Source: CAYMUB01 sp964393545 (GTDB lineage Bacteria; Patescibacteriota; Microgenomatia; Daviesbacterales; UBA10151). Taken from it: DNA of 10,451 bases. How positions within the stretch are numbered: position 1 is the stretch's first letter; every line of letters begins with the position of its first letter. The notes beneath the pieces were generated by a model. That model was given only the letters and a program-made list of their open reading frames with translations. It searched no databases and had not been told where the DNA came from. Positions 4,968-10,451 of this stretch are shown in pieces. The stretch lies in NCBI GenBank assembly GCA_964393545.1, contig CAYMUB010000055.1, positions 1-10,451 on the forward strand, in the 5' to 3' direction. The position numbers were made by a program, and so were the translations under genes.

Positions 4968-5528
4968 CTACTCTGTTTTTCCGGTTAGAAGAGCATCAAT
5001 AATATCATGTGGCAGAGCTGCTGCATTAAGCAGAGCTTTTCTTACTAAGGATCCTGCATCAGACCCAATCTCATCCGCAGCTTTAATAGCTCCTTTAACA
5101 GCGCTAACTGCCAAAACACCTGTATCCCCGCCAATATCCCCTGCTGCTTTAATTGCACCTTCAACAGCAGCAACTGCAGCCTCACCCATATCTCCCCCAA
5201 CTTTTGAGACAGTCATAACTGCTGTAGACGCAGCTTCCCCTGCAGCTTCTGTTGTATCTACCCCAACTTCTTTGGCACCATCTATTGCCCCTTCCACCAA
5301 ACCTGTTATCCCTGCTGTAATAGAAGCTCCGGCTGTTGATAAAGCTTGTACTCCCCCATTAACCACATCAGATACTGCCTGAGTTCCGCTTGCCGTAACA
5401 TCTCCCACTCCCTGAATTGCTTTTACTACATTTTCCCGGGCTACATTTTGAGTAGTTAAAACCACATCTCCGGCACCGGATATTAAAGAGGAAAGGGAGT
5501 TTTTAACATCATCGACTAGATTTGCCAC
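4968..5528 (-). CDS. 22-residue-repeat helical protein, unknown function
   Basis: 186 residues from a GTG. The composition is extreme: Ala, Gly, Val, Thr, Ser, Ile and Asp dominate. There is no Trp, Tyr, Phe or Cys. From residue 12 to 165 the sequence divides exactly into seven consecutive 22-residue units. The later ones show the pattern V-x-G-A-I-x-A-A-x-[DE]-[IV]-G-x-D, with Gly at position 12 and Asp at 14 most regular. A short non-repeat tail (A-L-P-H-D-I-I-D-A-L-L-T-G) ends the protein. Alternating small/hydrophobic and polar residues suggest amphipathic helices. Twenty-two-residue helical repeats are known in exchangeable apolipoproteins, and phasins have similar composition, so lipid-surface binding is a reasonable but untested guess. 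There is no signal peptide or clear membrane span. It has a promoter shared with the dehydrogenase. The GTG is supported by its 2-nt distance from the predicted transcript start. Confidence 0.75.
   Translation of the reverse strand: MANLVDDVKNSLSSLISGAGDVVLTTQNVARENVVKAIQGVGDVTASGTQAVSDVVNGGVQALSTAGASITAGITGLVEGAIDGAKEVGVDTTEAAGEAASTAVMTVSKVGGDMGEAAVAAVEGAIKAAGDIGGDTGVLAVSAVKGAIKAADEIGSDAGSLVRKALLNAAALPHDIIDALLTGKTE
5034..5495 (-). repeat. seven tandem 66-bp coding repeats
   Basis: These encode residues 12-33, 34-55, 56-77, 78-99, 100-121, 122-143 and 144-165 of the repeat protein, without gaps. The units at 122-143 and 144-165 are most alike. The first unit aligns mainly through its G-A-G-D-V at positions 7-11. 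The repeat is diverged at DNA level, so this is an old internal duplication rather than a recent expansion. Confidence 0.75.
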
Positions 5529-5537
5529 AATACAATA

Positions 5538-5588
5538 ACATTAATTAAATTTTTTTTATTTGTCAAGATATTAGTTTGGTGATATACT
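5538..5588. promoter_or_regulatory. divergent promoter pair sharing one -35 element
   Basis: The heptamer TTGTCAA (5560-5566) serves both strands. On the plus strand TTGTCA (5560-5565) is followed after 17 bp by TATACT (5583-5588), giving a start near 5595, 4 nt before the dehydrogenase ATG. On the minus strand the same bases read TTGACA (5561-5566), a perfect consensus, followed after 17 bp by a poorer -10 TAATGT (5538-5543), giving a start near 5531, about 2 nt before the GTG. The plus-strand promoter is strong; the minus one rests on its -35. Confidence 0.6.
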
Positions 5589-5598
5589 CACTTTATAA

Positions 5599-6489
5599 AT
5601 GGCTTCTCAAAACACACCTCAGGAATTGATCACTCCGGCTAAATTAGGCATCATCGGTTATGGATTTGTGGGACAAGCCGTAGCTAATGGATTTAAAAAA
5701 GCCTCAGAAGGAAAAGATACTATTTTGTGGTATGACAAATTTAAAGAGGGTTTAACTTTAGAAAAAGTTATTAAAGATAGTGAGTTTATCTTTGTTTGTC
5801 TGCCTACTCCCATGAAAGCTGATGAAACAGGAATAGAGTTATCTATTTTTGAAGAAATGATCCCCAAGATTACCCAACATACTGATAACACTGATAAAAT
5901 CATTATTATCAAATCAACTGTGACTCCTGGAACCATTGTAAAATTTGAGAAGAAATTCCCCAATAGCAAGTTTTGTTTTAATCCGGAATTTTTAACTGAG
6001 GCAAATTTTTTAGATGATTTTTTAAATGCAGAAAGAACAGTCATTGGGGCAAACAATGATTTGGTGTTAAGGAGTGTAGCTGTTATTTTCAGACAAAGAT
6101 TTCCAAAAACCCAAATATTTTTAACAGACCCCACAACTGCTGAAACTGTGAAGTATTTTGCTAATGCCTATCTTTCTATGAAAGTTACTTTTGCTAACTT
6201 TTTTTATGATTATTGTCAGAAACTGGGAATTAAATATGAAGAAGTCAAAAAAATGGCTGCCTCAGACCACAGGATTGGAGATTTTCATTTAGAGGTTACC
6301 ACTAACAGGGGATTTGGAGGAAAATGCTTCCCAAAAGACCTGGTAGCAATCATCGGGGAATTTAAAAAATTAGGGGTTGACTCCTCTCTTTTAGAAACCA
6401 TCTGGAAATATAACAAAAAAATCAGAAAAGTTCATGACTGGGAAGAAATCCCCTTTGTAGTAGGCTCAAATACCCCGAAGATAATATAG
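5599..6489 (+). CDS. UDP-glucose/GDP-mannose dehydrogenase family protein, lacking the C-terminal domain
   Basis: 296 residues. The Rossmann NAD-binding start G-I-I-G-Y-G-F-V-G is at 17-25. Family motifs follow: C-L-P-T-P-M (67-72), K-S-T-V-T-P-G-T (105-112), N-P-E-F-L-T-E-A (128-135, Glu134), the central-domain helix E-T-V-K-Y-F-A-N-A-Y (182-191, Lys185 and Asn189), and G-F-G-G-K-C-F-P-K-D (238-247) with the catalytic Cys243 and Asp247. These dehydrogenases oxidise a nucleotide-sugar C6 alcohol to the acid with two NAD+, feeding envelope polysaccharide synthesis. The usual protein is about 420-450 residues; this one stops about 50 residues after the catalytic Cys, so the C-terminal domain that completes the nucleotide-sugar site is missing. 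The exact substrate cannot be told. It has a promoter 4 nt from the ATG and overlaps rplS tail-to-tail by 24 bp. Confidence 0.9.
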   Translation: MASQNTPQELITPAKLGIIGYGFVGQAVANGFKKASEGKDTILWYDKFKEGLTLEKVIKDSEFIFVCLPTPMKADETGIELSIFEEMIPKITQHTDNTDKIIIIKSTVTPGTIVKFEKKFPNSKFCFNPEFLTEANFLDDFLNAERTVIGANNDLVLRSVAVIFRQRFPKTQIFLTDPTTAETVKYFANAYLSMKVTFANFFYDYCQKLGIKYEEVKKMAASDHRIGDFHLEVTTNRGFGGKCFPKDLVAIIGEFKKLGVDSSLLETIWKYNKKIRKVHDWEEIPFVVGSNTPKII

Positions 6490-6756
6490 CTTGGAACGTC
6501 TAATACCTGTTGCAACTTTCTTTGATTCAATTTTAATCAAAGATCTGGAATCCAAAGGCCAGGTCCTTTCCACCCCTATTCCCCCTGCCCCAATTTTTCT
6601 CACAGTAAAAGTTTTATTTACTCCCCTGCCTCTAAGTCTGATTAAAATACCTTCAAAAACTTGAATTCTACTTTTATCCCCCTCCACCACTTTGGAGTGA
6701 ACTCTTAAAGTATCACCAACATGTATCTCTGTTTCGTTATGTTTAGCTGAAATCAT
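6466..6756 (-). CDS. rplS: 50S ribosomal protein L19
   Basis: 96 residues. Clear L19 signature: V-G-D-T-L-R-V (13-19), V-V-E-G-D-K-S-R-I-Q-V-F-E-G (23-36), R-G-R-G-V-N-K-T-F-T-V-R-K-I (42-55), G-V-E-R-T-W-P-L (61-68), and the terminal R-S-K-L-Y-Y-L-R-G (87-95). In the ribosome L19 lies at the interface between the subunits. It is shorter than the usual ~115 residues at both ends: about 10-15 residues fewer before V-G-D, and no extension after Y-Y-L-R. The stop is TGA at the conserved end, which argues for the standard bacterial code. It lies 19 bp downstream of dnaE on the same strand and carries its own extended -10, whose predicted start is exactly the ATG. Its 3' end overlaps the converging dehydrogenase gene. 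Confidence 0.96.
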   Translation of the reverse strand: MISAKHNETEIHVGDTLRVHSKVVEGDKSRIQVFEGILIRLRGRGVNKTFTVRKIGAGGIGVERTWPLDSRSLIKIESKKVATGIRRSKLYYLRGI

Positions 6757-6762
6757 GCTCGG

Positions 6763-6771
6763 ATTGTAGCA
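6763..6771 (-). promoter_or_regulatory. extended -10 promoter of rplS
   Basis: Minus-strand TGCTACAAT: a TGn extension plus TACAAT (5 of 6). Seven nt further is 6756, the A of the rplS ATG, so a leaderless transcript is predicted. The promoter lies in the short dnaE-rplS gap. No convincing -35. Confidence 0.5.
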
Positions 6772-6775
6772 TAAG

Positions 6776-9700
6776 TTAAATTATTTTAAAAGACTCAGAA
6801 CCTAGGAGTTTTTTAATTTCCCCTTCCAAAATAGGTCCAGGATCTATGGAAAAAGGCAGATCTAATCTTCTCAAGTTTGATCCACCATTAGGTAAAAGTA
6901 AAGAAACTGGAATATTTCCCGGATAATTTCTTAATGTTTTATTTATACTTTGTAAAATGGTCACACCTGTTCCATTTGGCACATATATCTCTACATATTT
7001 ACCCAATTTTTTCTGTATAAATTCCTCAGGAATATTATTGGGATCAAATACTGTTAATTTATCAATTACTAAAGATAACTCTTCCTCTCTTTTATCTATT
7101 CTGCCAAAAATTAAAATAACCTCATCTTTCAGCAAAAAATTCTTGGTTAATTCAAAGGTAGTAGGAAAAACTACTGCTTCAATTGAAGATACTCCATCAG
7201 ATACTTTAATAAAGGCCATTTCCCTGGCACTTTTTTTCGTAATGACTTTTTTAACATTGGTAATTACTCCCCCCAACACTAAACTCTTACCTATATGCTC
7301 CTCAGCAATTTCAGAAATTTTTAAAGATACAAACTTAACTATATTTTGTAATTTAGCCAAAAATGGCGGTTCATGTAAGTAAAAACCTAATAAATCTTTT
7401 TCAAACACCAGTAATTGTTCCAAAGGTAACTCCGATACCTCCGGCAGTTTGATACTAAATACCTCTTCCAGATTATCTTCTCCAAATAATGAAACTTGCC
7501 CGGACAGCTTATTTTTATTTAGTTTGTGACTTTCCTCCAAAATCTGATCTAATACCAAAAGTTGAGCAGCTCTGCTGCCAAAATGGTCCAATGCCCCGGC
7601 TTTGATTAAACTTTCCAAAGTCTTTCTGTTAACAACTCTGGTATCCACTTTTTTACAAACATCAAACAAACTGGTAAATACCTTGTCTTCGCGGGCTTTA
7701 ATGATAGAAACAATAGCAGTTTCTCCGACATTTTTTATGGCAGATAATCCAAATCTAATCCCTTGCTTTACTCTACCTTCTATACCACCACTTAAACTTC
7801 TTTCTAAGTCATCTTTAGACAAATTTTGTAAAGCTTCTAAGGTAAAACCTATTTTGGATTTGTTAACATCTGGTGGTAAAACTACAATACTTAATCTTTT
7901 ACACTCCTCAATTGCCGCGGCGATTTTTTCTGCATCCCCTGATTCAGCAGACATGACAGCGGCCATAAATTCCTCAGGAAAATTGGCTTTCATATAGGCT
8001 GTTTGATAAGCCACCATGGCATAACTCGCGGCATGGGATTTGTTAAAACCATATGCAGCAAATGGGGCAATCAGTCCAAAAATAGTTTCTGCTTTTTCTC
8101 TCCTCATTCCATTTTTAATACAACCTTCCACAAATTTACCTTTTTGTTTTGCCATTTCTGAAGGGATTTTTTTACCCATGGCCTTTCTAAATTTATCTGC
8201 TTCCTGCCAGGAATATCCGGCCAAATTTATAGCAGTAAATAACACATCCTCCTGATAAACCAGTAACCCTAAAGACTGTTCCATATATTCTTTCATTCTG
8301 GGATCTAAATACTTAATTAATTTGGGATTGTTTTTGCGGATAATATACTCCGGAATTACTCCCAAGGGTCCGGGACGGTACAAAGCCACCATAGCAGCCA
8401 AATCTGCTACAGAGGATGGTTTCAGGTCAATTAAATATTTGGTAATCCCTGCCGAACCCAGTTGAAAAATTCCCATGGTATTTCCGGCTGCCAAAAGTTC
8501 AAAGGCTTTTTTGTTATCTAAAGGAATTCTATTTAAATCCACCACCTGTTGTTGATTTTCAGATACAAACTCAACTGCTTTTCCCAGGATAGATAAATTT
8601 CTGATTCCCAAAAGATCCATCTTAACCAAACCTGCATCTTCAACCGCAAACATGTCATATTGAGACACCAGCTTTTCTCCATCTGATTCTTTTTGTAAAG
8701 GAGTAAAGGCAGTGATATCATCCGGAGCAATCACCACCCCTGCTGCATGGATTGAGGCATGTCTGACAGTACCTTCAATTTTGATAGCCAAATCCAAAAG
8801 TTTTTTTATTTGAGGATCCCGCTGATACATATTTGCCAAATCCGGAACTTCTTTTATGGCCTCTGATAAAGATTTGTGAAATCCCTGGTGAGGAGGAGGA
8901 ATCAGTTTGGCAATTCTATCCACATCTCCATAAGCCATACCTAAGACTCTCCCCACATCTCTGATGGCCGCTCTTCCCATCATGGTTCCAAAAGTCACAA
9001 TATGAGCCACCCTGTCTGCCCCGTATTTTTCCATGACATAAGTGATAACTTCATCTCTTCTGTCATCAGCAATATCTGCATCAATATCAGGTAAAGTTGG
9101 CCTGTCGATGGTTAAAAATCTTTCAAAGGGCAACAAATAATCCAACGGGTTTAAATTAGTTACCCCCAGACAATATAAAACCAAAGAGCCGGCAGCCGAA
9201 CCTCTGGTGTTGGTAATAATTCCCCTTTGGTGCGCCATTTCCATAAAATCAGACACCACCAAAAAATAATCTGCGTACTGTTTTTTTTCTATAATCCCCA
9301 GTTCATACTCTAATCTTTCTTTTATTTTTTCAGTTATCTCAAACTTTTCTTTAGCTTTTTCATAAGTTGTTTCCCTCAAATGCTCCATTGAAGTTTTATC
9401 CTTTGGGGTTTGAAAAACAGGAAATCTGGCCACTCCTAAGGGAATCTCTATATTTACCGAATCAGCAATCCTTTGAGTATTTTCCAAAGCATCAGGCAAA
9501 TCTTTAAAATTTTCCTCCATCTCTTCCGGACTTTTAACATAGTAATCAGGAGTATCAATCATTCTCAGCCTCTCTACTTCAGAGATAAATTTACCTGTTT
9601 GGATGCAAAGTAAAGCATCTTGAGCTTCTGCATCTATTTTTTTGATGTAATGGAAATCATTAGTGGCCACCATTTTGATGCCTAATTTAAGAGAAAATTC

Positions 9701-10330
9701 TTTAACTTTGGCTTTTGTTAAATTTTGGATATCCAGCAGTCTCTTCATGTCTCTTTTAATCACTACATCTGATACCTGGTCCAAAGACTGCTGATAAGGA
9801 TGGTATTGCAATTCCAGATAAAAATCTGCCCCAAATATCTCCTGATAACTTTTTAGAACTTCCTCACTCTTTTGGTCATTTCCTATTTCTAAAAACCTGA
9901 TAAATTCTCCTGAAGGGCAACCTGACAAAGCAATTAATCCCTCTGAGTATTGTTTTAATAGTTTTTTATCAACTCTGGGACGGTAGTAGTATCCTCTCAC
10001 ATGAGCTATTGTAGTTAGCTTCATTAGATTTAGATAACCCTGGTAGTTTTTAGCTAAAACTGTTAAATGAAATGGTTCAGCATCTAACTTTCCTTCTTTA
10101 TCCTGATAACCTCTTTTGGCAACATACATCTCCACTCCTATAATTGGTTTTATGCCTGACTTTAAACACTCTTTGTAAAATTCAATTGCTCCATACATTA
10201 CTCCATGATCTGTTATAGCAATAGAATTCATGCCTAAATCAGAAACTGTTTTAACAAGTTCAGGAATTTTGGATAGACCATCTAAAAGAGAATATTGGGT
10301 ATGACCATGAAGGTGAACAAAACGTGACAT
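6776..10330 (-). CDS. dnaE: DNA polymerase III alpha subunit
   Basis: 1184 residues, full length for DnaE. Order: PHP domain (about 1-280), palm with catalytic Asp415 and Asp417 in P-D-I-D-A-D and Asp572 in K-M-D-L-L-G-I-R, thumb and fingers (N-T-R-G-S-A-A-G-S at 374-382; Y-R-P-G-P-L-G at 651-657; G-F-N-K-S-H-A-A-S-Y at 761-770), helix-hairpin-helix region (about 895-918), clamp-binding pentapeptide Q-V-S-L-F (945-949), OB fold (about 1015-1095) and an 85-residue tail. It is the replicative polymerase. The PHP metal ligands all look intact: His8, His10, Asp41, His42, Glu67, His88, Cys138, Asp225 and His227. That suggests a working built-in 3'-5' exonuclease, unlike E. coli DnaE. The start gives the standard N-terminus (R-F-V-H-L-H). 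A promoter at 10341-10370 places the transcript start about 4 nt before the ATG, without a Shine-Dalgarno. Confidence 0.98.
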   Translation of the reverse strand: MSRFVHLHGHTQYSLLDGLSKIPELVKTVSDLGMNSIAITDHGVMYGAIEFYKECLKSGIKPIIGVEMYVAKRGYQDKEGKLDAEPFHLTVLAKNYQGYLNLMKLTTIAHVRGYYYRPRVDKKLLKQYSEGLIALSGCPSGEFIRFLEIGNDQKSEEVLKSYQEIFGADFYLELQYHPYQQSLDQVSDVVIKRDMKRLLDIQNLTKAKVKEFSLKLGIKMVATNDFHYIKKIDAEAQDALLCIQTGKFISEVERLRMIDTPDYYVKSPEEMEENFKDLPDALENTQRIADSVNIEIPLGVARFPVFQTPKDKTSMEHLRETTYEKAKEKFEITEKIKERLEYELGIIEKKQYADYFLVVSDFMEMAHQRGIITNTRGSAAGSLVLYCLGVTNLNPLDYLLPFERFLTIDRPTLPDIDADIADDRRDEVITYVMEKYGADRVAHIVTFGTMMGRAAIRDVGRVLGMAYGDVDRIAKLIPPPHQGFHKSLSEAIKEVPDLANMYQRDPQIKKLLDLAIKIEGTVRHASIHAAGVVIAPDDITAFTPLQKESDGEKLVSQYDMFAVEDAGLVKMDLLGIRNLSILGKAVEFVSENQQQVVDLNRIPLDNKKAFELLAAGNTMGIFQLGSAGITKYLIDLKPSSVADLAAMVALYRPGPLGVIPEYIIRKNNPKLIKYLDPRMKEYMEQSLGLLVYQEDVLFTAINLAGYSWQEADKFRKAMGKKIPSEMAKQKGKFVEGCIKNGMRREKAETIFGLIAPFAAYGFNKSHAASYAMVAYQTAYMKANFPEEFMAAVMSAESGDAEKIAAAIEECKRLSIVVLPPDVNKSKIGFTLEALQNLSKDDLERSLSGGIEGRVKQGIRFGLSAIKNVGETAIVSIIKAREDKVFTSLFDVCKKVDTRVVNRKTLESLIKAGALDHFGSRAAQLLVLDQILEESHKLNKNKLSGQVSLFGEDNLEEVFSIKLPEVSELPLEQLLVFEKDLLGFYLHEPPFLAKLQNIVKFVSLKISEIAEEHIGKSLVLGGVITNVKKVITKKSAREMAFIKVSDGVSSIEAVVFPTTFELTKNFLLKDEVILIFGRIDKREEELSLVIDKLTVFDPNNIPEEFIQKKLGKYVEIYVPNGTGVTILQSINKTLRNYPGNIPVSLLLPNGGSNLRRLDLPFSIDPGPILEGEIKKLLGSESFKII

Positions 10331-10340
10331 AAGGCAGTTT

Positions 10341-10370
10341 AATTTAGCAGGAATTTTAAGTTTTTATCAA
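10341..10370 (-). promoter_or_regulatory. dnaE promoter
   Basis: Minus-strand TTGATA (10365-10370), an 18-bp spacer, and TAAATT (10341-10346) preceded by TGC as an extended -10. The expected start at about 10334 is only 4 nt before the ATG at 10330. Confidence 0.55.
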
Positions 10371-10391
10371 GTAGGAAAATCCTTAGCTTCT

Positions 10392-10431
10392 AACCCCCGG
10401 TGTTAAATACGTTCAAACCCCGGGATTTAAA
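10392..10431. repeat. imperfect direct repeat upstream of dnaE
   Basis: A 16-bp unit beginning AACCCC, then GG and ending TTAAA or TTTAAA, occurs at 10392-10407 and 10416-10431. The units are 24 bp apart and match at 13 of 16 positions. They lie upstream of the dnaE -35, where an activator or a second (divergent) promoter could use them. A 10-bp palindrome AAGAGCTCTT follows at 10440-10449. No gene is visible between 10331 and the window end. Confidence 0.35.
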
Positions 10432-10451
10432 CTTTCATTAAGAGCTCTTCT

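Noticed and set aside
4846..5382. Open plus-strand frame of 178 codons
   Set aside because: It runs antisense through the tRNA-Glu gene (giving the familiar G-F-E-P artefact from the T arm) and then antisense through the repeat protein, whose third codon positions keep the frame open.
5658..6134. Minus-strand frame of 158 codons opposite the dehydrogenase
   Set aside because: Shadow of a clearly conserved plus-strand enzyme.
6957..8255. Plus-strand frames opposite dnaE
   Set aside because: All are antisense to conserved DnaE segments and show no motif or start signal.
10396..10424. tRNA T-arm-like GTTCAAACCCCGGG near the window end
   Set aside because: The five bases before TTCAAAC do not pair with those after it and no acceptor or anticodon stem can be drawn.
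1..10451. CRISPR array, insertion sequence or transposase
   Set aside because: No regularly spaced identical repeats, no transposase motifs and no terminal inverted repeats with target duplication were seen.

Overview
The window looks like a piece of an AT-rich bacterial chromosome, most likely a Patescibacteria/CPR (Microgenomates-like) genome. This is inferred from the streamlined rplS (96 codons), almost no Shine-Dalgarno sequences, and a mix of core genes with small uncharacterised ones. TGA closes rplS at its conserved end and also closes the SWIM gene, so the standard bacterial code fits rather than the code in which TGA is glycine.

Layout. (1) Bases 1-660 are an accessory edge. They hold repeats, a bulged hairpin and an intrinsic-terminator-like hairpin ahead of a 71-codon membrane peptide, then a decayed reading frame with a strong Shine-Dalgarno. 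(2) Bases 658-1364, minus strand, carry two small proteins: one like DUF5647 and one with an Arg-Phe-Asp-Asp-His core. (3) Bases 1484-4489, plus strand, carry a tightly packed trio: a RhuM-family protein, a SWIM zinc-finger protein and a RecD/Dda-type SF1 helicase. (4) Bases 4490-4858 have no gene but hold a GC-rich cluster of hairpins and a stem-loop whose minus-strand loop has four G tracts. (5) Bases 4859-5528, minus strand, carry tRNA-Glu(UUC) and a 186-aa protein built from seven contiguous 22-residue repeats. (6) Bases 5599-6489, plus strand, encode a UDP-glucose/GDP-mannose dehydrogenase-type protein without the usual C-terminal domain. It converges on and overlaps rplS by 24 bp. (7) Bases 6466-10330, minus strand, carry rplS and dnaE, followed by the region upstream of dnaE.

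How the parts fit. dnaE and rplS are housekeeping genes for replication and translation. The rhuM-SWIM-helicase trio is the best candidate for an undescribed DNA-directed (possibly defence-related) module: a predicted DNA-binding protein, a zinc-binding protein and a DNA motor, with gaps of +4 and -4 nt.

The most general observation is promoter placement. For rplS, the helicase, dnaE, the dehydrogenase, rhuM, the 22-mer repeat protein and weakly the DUF5647-like gene, a sigma70-type -10 lies so close to the start codon that the expected transcript start is 0-4 nt from the first codon. This implies leaderless translation as the norm here, in contrast to the Shine-Dalgarno-led frames at the left edge. 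All functional calls come from reading motifs by eye; no database search was run.
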